DNA of 64,000 nucleotides from Acanthosepion pharaonis (GCA_903632075.3 CAHIKZ030003474.1:597001-661000); one strand, 5' to 3'. Positions 10,540-22,619 are shown, counted from the first letter of the stretch. The notes: generated by a model not told the origin, from the sequence alone. Numbers and translations are program-made.

Positions 10540-10834
10540 CGAACACACATAGTTAGCAAGCTAGCTAGCTAGCTAGATAGATAGATAGATAGATGCGAAA
10601 ATAAACTCAAAAATAATTTCAGATCATTTGGAAGGTAGCCAAGAACTTGGAAAAGATCTTCCAAAAGTGTGAAAACATAATGAAATCTCATAGTATTTGA
10701 ATCAATCAGCCCGTGAATTCTAGGCTGAAACATCTGCGTGAACTGAAGCAAGGTCTTACATTCATTACTAATTCAATTAATTTTCGATAACATAAAGGAC
10801 TAAAGTTCACTCATTCAAAAGCTACAAAAGAACT

Positions 10835-10838
<4 letters not shown>

Positions 10839-10888
<50 letters not shown>
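10839..10888. repeat. (TA)n tract
   Basis: TA run located between the two copies of the 184-bp duplication. Confidence 0.95.
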
Positions 10889-10889
<1 letters not shown>

Positions 10890-10925
10890 TATATAAAATA
10901 GAAATGCAGATTTACCTCATTTGAA

Positions 10926-11109
10926 TAGCTATTTCTGCCAACAGGATTTGTTGTCTTTGTCAACTCAAAGGTATGAAGTAATAAAATAGGAGCTTAAAAA
11001 TTTAAACATTTAAAAATAAAGGAAGAAGAATAGAAAAAGGAAAGAGAAAAAGGAAAAGGAAAGAAAAAAAGAGAAAGAAGAATAGAAAGGAAGTGGGAGG
11101 CAGCTGATA
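10926..11109 (+). repeat. 184-bp direct duplication, copy 2
   Basis: Matches 10309-10492 apart from a few substitutions and short A-run length differences. Confidence 0.85.
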
Positions 11110-11914
11110 CAATACAAACATTCAGTTAAACTCCTAATATGATGTGAGGGGAAGAGGAAGTGTCCGGTTAAAACAGGCAGTTAAAATAACCTTGACCTAT
11201 ATTTTAAAATATTAACATCTCAACTTAGGTTGAAACAGAATCACAAAATTAAAGACACAAGTTCAAACAATTTTAAAGATTAAAATAGAAAATAGTATAT
11301 ATTAGTTCTAAATCAAAGAACAAAAAAATATATTTTCTCCTAAAATATTTGGAAATTTATGCTCACAAAAATAAGAAAAATAATAACCGCAATGAGTTTA
11401 TATAAAGAAAAAATAATTAATTAACACTAAGAAGATTTAAAAAAAAAAGATTTATACGAAAACTTATGCAAAACGGTAAAATCTAAAATAAAAAAATAAA
11501 AAATTAAAAAATGCAATGCAAATAGTAATAAATATAATAAATAAAATAATAAAATATATTTAAAAAGAATTTTTAAATTATATATATATAAATATATTAT
11601 ATATATAAAATATATATAATTTTAAAAATAAATTAATGAATTAAAAAATATATGTAATAACTACAAGAGTAATAAGAACAAAAATAAAAAATATAATAAA
11701 GTAATAATAATAAAGTATTAATAATAATAATAATATTTTAAAAAGCACTATGATAAAAAGAAGAAAAGTAATACTGTTAAAAATAGTAAAGATAAAAAAA
11801 GTTAAAATCTTGATAATAAATTTTGTGAAGAAAAAAAATCCTATAATAAAGAAAGAAATAGGCGAAAATAATTTTTAAAACATATACAAATTTTAAAATA
11901 TATAAATTATAACG

Positions 11915-11918
<4 letters not shown>
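11110..11918. other. Extremely AT-rich non-coding DNA
   Basis: A-rich sequence full of AATAAT, ATATAA and poly-A words. No gene, tRNA head or transposon end was recognised. Confidence 0.5.

Positions 11919-12010
<92 letters not shown>
11919..12010. repeat. (TA)n tract
   Basis: About 90 bp of TA with one CATACA interruption, abutting a family C repeat. Confidence 0.95.
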
Positions 12011-12012
<2 letters not shown>

Positions 12013-12077
12013 TGAACATTGAAGTCAACACTTAGAGGCGACATGCTGTTTTATGCTAGACGCAATCGTCAGGCCAC
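12013..12077 (-). ncRNA. Hammerhead-like motif, family C copy 3
   Basis: On the minus strand the core CTGACGA and stem II TGC...GCA are present, helix III is ACA-GCA-TGT followed by C, and helix I pairs with GCC. GAAAC is mutated to AAAAC, removing the catalytic G12. The plus-strand flank begins right after (TA)n. Confidence 0.5.
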
Positions 12078-12079
12078 GA

Positions 12080-13025
12080 GTGTTTTTTTTTTGTTGTTTT
12101 TTTTTATCTATTCTAGGTATCTCCACTATTTCGGCATAAATTTTCTATATTTAAGTTTAAAATGAATTTCTTACAACGAAAAACATTCTTGATGATTTTA
12201 TTTTAGCATTAAAAAAAGTTTAATCATTAAATTTATGATTTCCATTAATTAAACAATTCTGGTGTATTTCAGATAGAAACTATATAAATTTGATTTCAAA
12301 TTTTTAAATTTTCTTTAAGCCATTTTCTTAATTTTAAGAAATTTGTAAACAAACACAAATTTATCGATTTTGAAAACATTTAAAAAAAATTTCGGAAACG
12401 TTATTTTAGTAAAATTAAAAAAATTAAAGTTAATGTAATCTGATTTCAAAGAAATCTTTCTTACTTATAGCATAAAAAAATAATATACAACCAATTATTA
12501 ATGAGCGGTCCTGTTCATCTGATCAAACTATTGATGGATTGCTGAATGACGAACCGATAACAGCTACTACTGATGACCATAAATGACATAATTTTTAAGT
12601 CTGAGCATCAGTACCCTGGAGAAATTCCAAGGAAGCCAAGAAAACAGTAGCCCAATGGTAGTCAGGGAGCTACATTTTGAATCTCGATCAGTAACTCTCA
12701 TTAATAATTGCCAACTATCAAATGTGCCCCATTAGCCAGCAGATCAGATCTTTCTGAAGAGCTGTGCACAAGGTTTATTTTGAGTGGTTTGGCGTGGCAA
12801 CTGCAAGAGGGGTTAGGAAAGAAGAGATGTGACCAAATAGACGACAGATTCAGAATGGTAAACTAATAGCAGAGTAGAGAGTTTTGAAGTGCCGATTCTA
12901 AGAATCTCCAATTCATGAGAGCGCAACCTTAACTGTCTGCTTAATGATATCAAATAAATGATCTAAGTGACCTCTAAAGCTGAGAACCAAAATAAACTTC
13001 GGACAACAATCTCGGAGATCATTTT
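12080..13025. other. Unassigned DNA, possible LINE leader
   Basis: The first half is AT-rich with no signal. From about 12520 base composition becomes even, as in the LINE remnant that follows, and it may be the decayed upstream part of that element. I could not read a conserved domain in it. Confidence 0.35.
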
Positions 13026-13029
13026 ACAA

Positions 13030-14165
13030 TAAGCCTTACGCTTTTGCTAAAAAGCTGTTCATTGAAACTAAAAGCAGTAAACTCGACATGCGACAGGAGG
13101 AACTCGAGAACCATCTAAGGATGACGTATTCTGATGCGTATGGATCAGTTCCTCATGAGCTAATTCTTCTATTCCACGGATTTTTCAATTTCCCCAGTAA
13201 GTAAAGTTGGGGAAATCATAATGAAATATTCAGAGCCGCGTTTAAGCAGTTCATCGTCGGTAATTATACCACCAAGTGACAAAGTCAGCATCATGATGGG
13301 GTCTGTGATTTCATCACTTCTTTTCATTTTGTCCATGGAACTTATATTACCCGGTGAAGAGGTCACAGCAAAAAGAGTGCTGATTAAAGAACTAATGATC
13401 CTTCCTTCTTCCAGAGCTTTCAGGGATGACATCACCATTCTGATCCCGTCTAAGATCGGTGCCGATAAGCTGCTGCAGAGCTGGCATAAGCGCTTCACGT
13501 GGGCGTGACTGAAGGCTAAACCCTAAAAAGCCGAAGCTTATCATTACTCGGAAATTCTATCAGAAAGTTTTACTTCTGCATTAGGGGTGACATGATTCTG
13601 ACAGTCAAAGAGAAGCTAGTGAAGATCTTTGGACGCCTGTATGAAATTCCACTGATTGATCAACACCGAGATAAAGAGATGGACAAAGTGGCACTAAGAT
13701 GGACTTGAATCCATCGACAGAACCCATCTCCCAAAGCAATCGAGCTGTCCTGGGCAGAACAAGCAACCAGTTTTTTCTCCAAACCGGGTCGAAAGGGAAA
13801 ACAAAACAAGGTGACTGGAGAAATCAGAAATTTCGAGAGAGAAGCGAACAGGTACGCTGTTTCACAGAATGTGCTTGGATTACATGAGTGATACCTTGAA
13901 TATACTGATTGCAATAGAGCCATTGGCAATATCATTCCTCCTGGGATCGATCTATGATCTACCAAATGCGACGAACCTCAAACTGTGGAAGTACACTGAC
14001 ACCAATACGCGCGCATTATGTCAAAGTGATCGAGACACTTTACGCCATATCCTCTCTGCAAGCCAACAATCACTGCAGATATACACATGGCGTCATAACA
14101 AAGTGCTGGAAGTGGTCATGGACTTACTCATGGACTTACAGTTTGAAGCAGCCAATAAATAGCCT
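13030..14165 (+). pseudogene. Decayed R2-like LINE reverse transcriptase
   Basis: Translated pieces in shifting frames match a non-LTR retrotransposon polymerase. In order they are a pre-RT segment (KPYAFAKKLF-like, then EELENHLRMTYSD), an RT segment (YGSVPHELI), a hydrophobic stretch ending in LFILSMELIL, and the catalytic box as RAFRDDITIL near 13420 (the usual F/Y-x-DD). A C-terminal part follows (LWKYTDTNTRALC...LRHILSASQQSL, then TWRHNKVLEVV, near 13970-14120) typical of R2-like elements. TYSD runs directly into AYGSVPHEL, so the middle of the RT appears to be deleted. Stops and frameshifts make it non-functional. The clade is an inference. Confidence 0.6.
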
Positions 14166-14169
14166 GTAA

Positions 14170-15227
14170 CGGCCAGAGAACCTAAGATCCGTTCTCAAAA
14201 GTGATGTAATGGAATAACCTGGTACCCCCATGAATGATTACACTATAGGTAGCAAGTACCTTTAAAGTTAACTGTCTACGAGAGACTCAAGAAGTGAGAG
14301 AGAGAAACGACGCACACACGTCCGACCTTCCACTTAGTGGCACTCACTACTAGATTGACCTGTGTGTATAACTGTAACGTATTTCATATTGTAGTGGTTG
14401 TGTACAATAAACCTTTCTTCTAGTATCCACCTGGTGTTAAGTATTTATTCCCTTAGCATGTAATATAACAAAAAGAAAGGTTAACGCCCTGTACGGAAGA
14501 CACAAATAACTCCCAACAGGACGTTACTGAGTGGACCCCGTAATTGGAGCGTGTTAGTTGATCTTAGAAAAAACTTCCTGTACACGTGATTCAGACAGAC
14601 GCATGCCCTGACAATGTAGCGTGGTCTGATTCAAAGAAGTGTGTCCTCCTAGTAGAATTAACAGTTCCATGGGTGGAGAAAAGTGGGGATACGCACGAGT
14701 AAAAGAAAAATCCTTGCGATCCGACTCCGTGGAAAAGGGGTGGACATATCATGTTCTACCTATTGAGATCGGGCTCTGTGAATTCTTGGACGGTTTTCGT
14801 TTGTGGTCGATTTCTTCACGATTTTCGATTTTCGTTTATGGTCGATTTCATCACGATTATTTTGTTAAGCTTGGAGAGCAATTATACATTCTTATTGCTC
14901 AATGTAGAGCCTAATAGTGTTAGAAAAACCTCTGAGAATTCCAGTCAGATATCTTTAATCATTTCTAAGATACAACGTTTCAAAGGTTAACACGATTGCT
15001 ACACGATTTGGACAATTTTGTTATTGCACTCGGTAGAAGGATTGATATTATATAGGTTTTCGGCACTCTTTGTTTTTTGACGAAATTGTCCTGTTTCTTA
15101 ATACGTTGCTTAGCTTTTGGAAGGTATCTTTATTGCACTAGTTGCACTAGCAGAGTACTGTGCATCTTTGTAAAGAGAGCTGATCTAGAAGGAATCTAAC
15201 AAAACAGCGCTGCTCATAAATCAATAA
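14170..15227. other. Unassigned DNA, possible LTR-like end
   Basis: Around 14380-14470 there is AATAAA, a following pyrimidine-rich stretch and TGTAATATAACA. This could be the end of an old LTR, but no partner or target duplication was found. Open frames of 79-91 codons at 14639-14990 resemble no family I know. Confidence 0.25.
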
Positions 15228-16066
15228 CTATTGGTGTAGTGGTTAGCAACTTTATCTCGCTAGATCAATTACGACTAAGTGGTCCGTAATTGTGACCCAG
15301 TGCAACATTTATGCTACGCTTAGAAAATTATTTGTGAACTTCGATGTTGTGTAATGGTTAACAGACTTCACTCGCTAGATCAATTACGACTGAATAGTGA
15401 GTTCGATCCTCACTGGGTGGCCTATGCTTTCGCCTTTGTGCCACATCTAAGATACGCTTAGAAAACCCTTTGCGGTCTTCGACGCGATGCAATGGCTAGC
15501 CTCTGTCTCGTTAGATCAGCTACGACTGAATACTGAGATCGGTTCTCACTGGGTGGCCCTTACTTTCAGCCTTGTGCCATATCTAAGCTACGCTTAGAAA
15601 ATCATTTGACCTCCTCGACGTGATGCCATGCTTAGCGAGCTTGTCTCGCTAGATCAGTTAGACTGGATAGTAAATCCGCTTCTCACTGGATGAATCATTC
15701 TTTCGGCCTTGGGCCAAATCAAAGCTGCGCTTAGAAAATCATTTAAGGCACCTGGAGGTGGTGTAATTTTTAGCAAACTTGTCGCGCTATAACAATTAAG
15801 TAGTGAGTTCGATTCTCACTTGGTGCCCCCTAATTTCGGCCTTGTGTCACATCTAAGCTATTCTACGCTTATAAAATAACCTTACTTTCGTCATTGTACT
15901 ACTTCTAAGCTCCGCTTAGAAGATCATATGTGTACTTCAACGTAGTGTAATGGTTAGCAAACTTGACTGGCTGGATCAGTTGCGACTGAATAGTGAGTTC
16001 GATCCTCTCTGTGTGGAATATAATTTCGGCCTTGTGCCACATTTAAATTCCGTATTAGGAAATCAC
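15228..16066 (+). repeat. Head-to-tail array of about six tRNA-derived SINE units
   Basis: Units start near 15228, 15346, 15481, 15617, 15755 and 15941 (period about 115-185). Each has a tRNA-like head with A-box region GTGTAATGGTTAGCA, the stretch CTCGCTAGATCAATTACGACT, and B box GTGAGTTCGATCCTCACT. The 3' module is TTTCGGCCTTGTGCCACATC followed by TACGCTTAGAAAATC. Isolated copies occur at 32188, 34394, 41740, 50134 and 50285. SINEs are normally dispersed singly, so a tandem array is unusual. Several B boxes are intact enough to be recognisable. Confidence 0.8.
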
Positions 16067-16975
16067 GATAATCCATAAGTCTCGACTCGGAGACAAATCT
16101 ATCCGAAGAAATAATGGCTGGAGAAGAAAGTTGCAAGAAATGATTAAGATTCCTCAATAAAAATATATTAATAGGCGTTCATTTGAAATCTCAGACAAAA
16201 ACAACGATAACGAAGAATAATCCAATAAAATCATTAATTTAATCAAATAATCATGCAACTTTTCAAAACTTCCATAATCTCTCCAACATTGTCTCTTCTT
16301 TTCCGCTATGTCTACTCTTTGACATCGATCACTTTTTCTTCAAATCAACTTCTTGTAATAATTATTTTCAGTGATTGATATTACCTTTTTTCTTTTTAAA
16401 CCAAGAATAAAAGACTATTGCCTGATACTAATGTGTTGTTTAGGTAGAAATATGTCACCATTATGTTACGTGTGTCACTTCTTTTGATTTAAATGTGTTT
16501 ACATTGTACGGTAAATTTTTATGAGCTCCTGGAACATTTATCCCAGAAACAATACAGGCGGACTCAATATGAGTCCGGGTTAAAATTAAAAAAAAAAAAG
16601 AAAGCTATAAAACAAGCAACAATGCATGTTATTAACAAAAGGAATTAGATGTGTGCACAATTAAAATGAAAGGAAAAACAAAAAAAAAATAGTTATAAAA
16701 GTGTGCATGTGTGTGTGTGTGTGTAACAAGAGAGAGTTCAAAAGTCAACAGAGGAACAAAGAAGCGAACAAGCCTTGTCGGCAGTGTTCTTTATCGACGT
16801 CGACTCCATCTGAAAGCAAAAGTTAAAAAGGGCTAAAAAGAGGAAGAGAGATAATATGTATTTTTATAGGCTTAAAGAGCGCCACCCTCCCCCAGCAGAC
16901 GTTTCGGCAAAGCCAAGTGGGATGAGCCACAAGGTATAAAAGCTTCATTTTTCAACACTGAATATCTTTTACAAC
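16067..16975. other. Unassigned non-coding DNA
   Basis: AT-rich with a short (GT)n run at 16707-16724. No gene was recognised; the last part may belong to the LINE remnant at 16976. Confidence 0.35.
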
Positions 16976-17090
16976 TTAAACCGAGACGCCAGGTCAGGAC
17001 CTGTCATCTTGTCTTCGTAATGTAGCTTCCCTGTGTCTTTTCTCTAAATACTTCAGAGTAACCGTTCCGATAAGATTTTGGTATCTCGAC
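16976..17090 (+). pseudogene. LINE polymerase C-terminal remnant, part 1
   Basis: Frame-shifted pieces such as RNVASLCLF match the RNVASLSLFYRY segment of Jockey-type LINE polymerases. The remnant resumes at 22323 beyond the Gypsy element, whose 5-bp target duplication lies inside it. Confidence 0.5.
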
Positions 17091-17404
17091 TGTAGAATAA
17101 CAATACAATAAACGACACTTACCGGCGTAAGAGTTCCAGCTAGCGTCCAGCTGGCAGACAAAAATAAAGCAGGTTGTAACTTAATACAAACCCCGCAAAC
17201 TAACTGAAATTAAGCTGGTATTTATATAGAAATACTTCCACCAGGTACCAGCAGCCAATCAAAGCCCAAGCAATGGACTATCCCACTTTAGCATAATGAG
17301 ATGCTCCATTGCACCATAAATAACTCTCTTCCTCAATGTTGAATCAGTCTTCACTCAGCTTGCTCCACAACTGAGTGTTTATATTGACCACGTATTGTTC
17401 GACA
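17091..17404 (+). repeat. 5' LTR of the Gypsy element
   Basis: Starts TGTAGAATAACA and ends GTTCGACA. A TATA-like word (TATTTATATAG) lies near 17218. It matches 22009-22322 except two single-base indels and two adjacent-region substitutions. Confidence 0.93.
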
Positions 17405-18653
17405 TGGCGCTGCGAACAGGATTTATGACACCTGAAAATTGGGAACTCTTCTTCATTGAAGCAGGCATATCCACCGACTCGGCCAAAACTCATGCAACAA
17501 GGTTTGCGGACGAGAAGCTGACAATCGAGAGCCTTCAAATGCTGGATCGATCTATGCAGGAGCTGGGAGTCACATTAATGGAGAAGCCCTGTGTATCATT
17601 AAGCAGGCTAAGGAATCCGCCACCCAGACAACTCGCATTCAGGCACTAGCAGCCAAGCCTCCTCATCTCAATCTCGAGATGACACCACAGCAATTCAGGA
17701 AGTTCCGAATTGACTGGGATGTCTTTACCAAGATGACAAATATGCCAAACTCCCAAGCTAATATTCACCTATACAATTGTGCTGATGAGGCTGTGCAAAA
17801 CGCCATAATCAACACACACCCTGACTTCTTTACCACTGATCCAGATAATCTACTTGACATGGTAGAAGTGTTGGTCACCCAGAGGTCAAGTCCTATTGTC
17901 CATCGCCTTGCTTTTGCCTCCATGTCTCAGGATGCTGATGAGCCAATACAAAGTTACCTTGTCCGCCTCAGAGCCGTAGCCGTTGATTGTAACTTTACCT
18001 GCCCCTCGTGTGAACATGACCTGTCTGATATATACATCAAGGACCAGATCATCCGTGGAATAGCAAATGACACACACCAGGCTGACCTACTGGCCAAAGC
18101 TGGGGCACTTAAATCCCTTGGACAAAATATCCGTCATGCTGAGGCATTTGAATCAGCATTGGGGGACCAAACCTCAATGGCCAGTGCTTCAGATACAGCT
18201 GCTGCTCTGCTATCAACATACCGCAGACAGAAGGGTTCACCACAAGCCAACGAGGCGATCCGTACCAGTACCTATTGCAACTGCAATGTTAAATCAAACC
18301 ACCAGGCTTGCTTAGGTTGTGGCAGCCACCAGCATGGCTCCTCAGGAACTGAATCACGCCGGCTAAAATGCCCAGCGTGGGGACAAACATGTAGTAATTG
18401 TGGGAAGCCCAATCACTTATCGAGGGTATGCCGGGCTAAGAAACCAGCTCAAGCGGTCAGGAAAAGCCTAGAGGCTAATGAAGCCGCCATGGACACACTT
18501 ATCGCCCACATCACATTCAATCAAACGACAGGCACGTATACATCTAAAGACACAGGTCAGATAAGGAAATTGATGCATATGTTGTTCCATTTTCGCCAAA
18601 ACCGGATCCCAGACAAATTAAGAATATCCCCAGAAATCACAGCACTAGGATGA
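17404..18653 (+). pseudogene. gag: Gypsy gag with SAM-like N-terminus and zinc knuckle, frameshifted
   Basis: The first ~60 residues (ATG at 17404) resemble a SAM-like helical domain found at the start of some invertebrate Gypsy gag proteins (NWELFFIEAGIS, then LGVT). The frame shifts near 17580, and a 324-codon open frame (17679-18653) carries the rest: capsid-like helices, then cysteine-rich sequence with CLGCGSHQHG and the zinc knuckle CSNCGKPNHLSRVC (C-x2-C-x4-H-x4-C) near 18390. Gag would package the RNA into virus-like particles. The single frameshift splits what should be one protein of about 410 residues. Confidence 0.85.
17405..17422 (+). other. Primer binding site of the Gypsy element
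   Basis: TGGCGCTGCGAACAGG directly follows the LTR. It resembles the lysine-tRNA type site (TGGCGCC-GAACAGG) with a short insertion. The first ATG of gag (17404-17406) overlaps its start. Confidence 0.6.
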
Positions 18654-21600
18654 CAATCTTTCCTGACAGTGGGGCCACCATATGTCTCGGGGACTTAAGC
18701 ACCTTCTGAATATGGGGCTCACTATCAACAACCTCATTCCATCAAGAAAAGTCGTCCGAGCTGTGGGGAGGCTTTTACGCTTTATATGTCAGGGTTGGCT
18801 CCCCGTGGAATTCATCGTCCAAGGAAGAACAACTAAACAAGCCCTATACATATGCAAAAAGATTCAGCGGCCTTCAGCAAAGCAGCCTGCATTGATGTAG
18901 GGATACTGTCCAAAGACTTCCTGAAGCCGACAACTACAATATCACCCCAAACAACAATGCAACACATGCCCTCGACAAGCACACATAAAAAATCGGACGT
19001 AAGCCCTAAACAATGCAAAGTCGAGGGACAACTTCCAACACGCCCCAAAAAACTCCCTTTTCTTCCAATAGAACAAAAACATTGATAGGCTCAAGAATTG
19101 GCTATTGAATCAATTTGCCGAAACGGCGTTCAAGAACAATGGTGAATTCCACCGATGTCTGGCCCCAATGCACATATACACCTCAAAGAAGGAGCAGTCC
19201 CCAAAGCCAGACATAACTCCAATTCCTGTGCCTTTTCACTTCAAAGAGCCTGTAAAACAGGCCCTTTGGGAAGATGTGAAAAGGGTATCATAACCCCAGT
19301 ACCCGTTGGCATGCCCACTGATTGGTGTAGCACTATGGTAATTACCGCCAAAAAAAATGGCAAACCACGAAGAACCATAGACTACCAACACCTGAATTCA
19401 CAGTGCAAACGGGAAACACACCATACAGGGTCACCATTCCAGCTAGCACTACAAGTGCCACCTAAACAAAAAGAAAACAGTGTTGGATGCTGTTGATGGA
19501 TATCATTCCATCCCCTTAGATAAAGAGTCCCAGCCACTCACCACCTTCATCACAGAATGGGGAAGGTTCATGTACCTGAGGATGCCACAAGGTTACCTAG
19601 CATCTGGCGATGCCTACACCTGAAGGTATGATGAAGTAATAAAAGACATCCCCCAAAAAAAAAAATCGTGGATGACACCCTACTCTATGACTCTGACATC
19701 GAAGGAGCCTTTTTTCACACCTTCGATTTTCTCCTCCATTGTGCAAAAAACGGCATCGTAATAAATAGAGAAAATTCCAATTTTGCCAAGACACGGCAGT
19801 TTGGGGGCCTCCAAATAACATCTTCTGGTGTAAGCCTTCTAAATCCATGCTGGAGGCAATATTGAGCTTCCCAATACCAAAAACACTCACCGATGCCAGA
19901 TCATGGTTTGGGCTGGTCAACCAAGTCGCTTGGGCATACTCACTAAGCCCAGTCATGCTTCCATTTCGTGATCTCGTAAAACGAGACTCACACTTTACAT
20001 GGAATAAAAGCCTTGAGGATGCATTCCAGCAGTCAAAGAAGGTCATAGTTGACTTAGTCCGAAAAGGCATCGCAACATTTCAAAAGAAAGAATAACCTGC
20101 CTTGCCCCAGATTGGACAAAAGACGGAATGGGCTTCCTACTTCTGCAGAAGTATTGCTCATGCACCACTGACAAAGCCCCAGTTTGCTGCCCTGAAGGTT
20201 GGCGCCTGATATTTGCTGGTAGCAGATTCTGCATTGATGCTGAACGCAGATATGCACCTATTGAAGGCGAAGCAGCAGCAATTGCATGGGCATTGGAAAA
20301 TGTCGGATTTTTGTAATGGGTTGAATCTCATAGTGGTTACAGATCATGAACCACTAAAAGGATTATTCGGAGATAGAGACCTTAGTAAAAAAAAACCCCT
20401 GATTATTCAGGTTAAAGGAGAAAACCCTCAGGTACAGATTCACCATTCAGCACTGCCCTGGGAAATGGCACAGAGCCTCCGATGCTGTCTCTCGTAACCC
20501 AGCAGACATCTCACAGGCACTCTAAATGTATTCACTGCTGAACCCTCTCAATCAGACATCATAGAGTCTGACAACATGGATGACTGGGTCAAATCAAAAA
20601 CCTTATTAGCAACATTCGGTGCAAATGACAACCTGGAGCTCATCTCACCAGACGTTATCCGTACGGCGGGACGCAGCGACCCGCAATACAAAAAATTAAT
20701 TGAAGTAATACAAAACGGATTCCAAAGAACGCGCATCCTCACTGCACCTGAAATCCGCGAATATTGGGAAGTGAGGCACCGCCTAAGTGTTGACGACGGG
20801 TTAGTGCTCTTAGATCAAAGAATTGTTATCCCCACCTCACAACGCGCAAAAAATATTACATAGCCTACATTCTGCACATCAAGGCGAAGTTGGCATGAAG
20901 GCACGTGCCAATGAATCTGTCTATTGGCCCGGGATGAATGTTTCAAGTAACATTAGAGCAGGTTGTACGTTCTGCTCAAAAATTGCCCTGAGTCAACCAA
21001 AGAGCCAATCAATTTGACACCATCTCTGATTGGCCATTTCAGCAAATCGTCATGGACATCTTCCATGTTGGAAACCATGGTTACTTAGCATGCGCTGACA
21101 GGTTAACGGGCTGGCTGAATCTATACCACTTGAGCCACGGAGACTTTTAATGCCTCAAGGATTATTTCGATTTGCCGAGACATATTTCAAACCTACGGGG
21201 CTCCTGAGGAACTCAGCAGTGATGGTGGGCCACCCTTCACATCTCTTCAATTCAAGCAATTTTTGCAAGACTGGGCTGTTAAACAAAGGTTATCATCTGC
21301 TGGTTACCCACAATCCAATGGTCGAGCAGAGCTCGCTGTCAAAACAGCCAAAAAAAGAATCATAAATGGCAACACAGGAGCCCAAGGATCGTTGGATAAT
21401 AACCGTGCAGCAAGAGCCATCCTCCAATACAGGAATACGCCTATTCAAAACATTGGGCTATCCCCTGCTCAACTACTACTCCACCGCCGACTACGTGACT
21501 ACATACCATCTATAAGCCACACGCGAAGTGGATAACCGCAGCCCAAAATCGTGAGATAAGTCTGTCCCGGCGGAACGCACGTCTCATAGAGAGATACAAC

Positions 21601-21790
21601 AGAACAGCACACTTTTAAACCCCTTCAAAAAGGACAAATAGTGGCACTACAAAGACCAACAACCCGTCGATGGGACACAACAGGTCAGGTCATTGAAATC
21701 CTCCCCAACCACCAATACCGTATCAGAGTTGACGGATCAGGTAGAATTACCTTACGAAATCGCCGATTTCTCAGGAAACTGGATACCAAC
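18640..21790 (+). pseudogene. pol: Gypsy pol: protease, RT, RNase H, integrase, multiply frameshifted
   Basis: Domains are read in order across all three frames. Protease has the active site DSGAT near 18668. Reverse transcriptase spans about 19100-19850, with TPVPVGMPTDWCS, the KKNGKPRRTIDY box, RMPQGY, and the catalytic box as DDTLLYD near 19672. RNase H spans about 20090-20480, with DKDGMG-like and RYAPIEGEAAAIAWAL and TDHEPLKGL. Integrase spans about 20850-21535, with H...H...C-x2-C, then DIFHVGNHGY, then SAGYPQSNGRAELAVKTAKK and QYRNTP. A C-terminal GPY/F-like RWDTTGQVIE segment follows. Stops and frameshifts interrupt every domain. It is a pseudogene of the Gypsy polyprotein. Confidence 0.88.
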
Positions 21791-21995
21791 AATTCCAGTT
21801 CCAAGACCTAGTGCCTTACCTGAGATCCCTACACCATTGCCACAAACATTCGACGCTGGAATACCATCAAACACTGCTCAGCCGTCTACAATAACACGGA
21901 CAAAAACCCTCGGGCATTGTCCAGACTACTTCCACACAACCAGCCAGGTTTGAAGGAACAAATCCCCTCCCCAAAGGCCACTACCAATACGCGAT

Positions 21996-22008
21996 GGGGG
22001 GAAGGAGA
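21996..22008 (+). other. Polypurine tract of the Gypsy element
   Basis: GGGGGGAAGGAGA lies immediately before the 3' LTR, where plus-strand priming of cDNA is expected. Confidence 0.8.
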
Positions 22009-22322
22009 TGTAGAATAACAATACAATAAACGACACTTACCGGCGTAAGAGTTCCAGCTAGCGTCCAGCTGGCAGACAAAAATAAAGCAGGTTGTAACTT
22101 AATACAAACCCCGCAAACTAACTGAAATTAAGCTGGTATTTATATAGAAATACTTCCACTCAGGTACCAGCAGCCAATCAAAGCCCAAGCAATGGACTAT
22201 ATCACTTTAGCATAATGAGATGCTCCATTGCACCATAAATAACTCTCTTCCTCAATGTTGAATCAGTCTTCACCAGCTTGCTCCACAACTGAGTGTTTAT
22301 ATTGACCACGTATTGTTCGACA
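22009..22322 (+). repeat. 3' LTR of the Gypsy element
   Basis: Same 314-bp length as the 5' LTR, TGTAGAATAACA to GTTCGACA, followed by the target duplication TCGAC. Confidence 0.93.
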
Positions 22323-22475
22323 TCGACTTTACGAATTTAAGCACAGTACTCGATTGGCAGAGAGGTCTCATTGTTTGACAGTTGAAATAGCTAAACGTAA
22401 CCATAAGAACTATGATAATAGTTTCTTCTGTCGCACATCTTGCTTGTGGAACTCTCTTGCTTTCCAGTTAACTTT
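22323..22475 (+). pseudogene. LINE polymerase C-terminal remnant, part 2
   Basis: An open frame reads NYDNSFFCRTSCLWNSLAF, matching the SFFxRTSRLWNSLP segment near the end of Jockey-type LINE polymerases. It continues from 16976-17090 across the Gypsy insertion. The C-terminal end (FEIHKFKCNVNCHL) appears at 22871-22935 after a SINE. The same protein end is seen in reverse at 50657-51245. Confidence 0.6.
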
Positions 22476-22619
22476 GATCTTGTTTGGTTGCTTGAATTTG
22501 TTTCGCGGCATATCAACCTCAATGGCTTATTTAATGCCGTATTCTAAAAATTTTGTACGCAATTGTATTTTATTTTATTTTTTTGGACAATAATATATTT
22601 ACTGATACAAGGCTTACTA

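Larger units (their letters stand above)
17091..22322 (+). mobile_element. Full-length Gypsy (Metaviridae-type) LTR retrotransposon
   Basis: The element is 5232 bp with two 314-bp LTRs (TG...CA), a 5-bp target duplication TCGAC (17086-17090 and 22323-22327), a primer binding site after the 5' LTR and a purine tract before the 3' LTR. The internal order is gag, protease, reverse transcriptase, RNase H, integrase, GPY/F-like end, which is the Gypsy order. The LTRs differ by only two substitutions and two single-base indels, yet gag and pol carry many frameshifts and stops. This copy cannot make its own proteins; it may have been mobilised in trans or the reads may contain indel errors. Confidence 0.9.

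Noticed and set aside
12745..12770. CTGAAGAGCTGTGCAC as another hammerhead core
   Set aside because: No GAAA partner or helix III follows; it lies in LINE-like sequence.
14200..14470. Solo LTR ending TGTAATATAACA
   Set aside because: AATAAA and a CA end are suggestive, but no start with matching inverted ends or target duplication was found.
15228..16066. Cluster of genuine tRNA genes
   Set aside because: Units share a non-tRNA 3' module and have diverged arms, as expected of a SINE.
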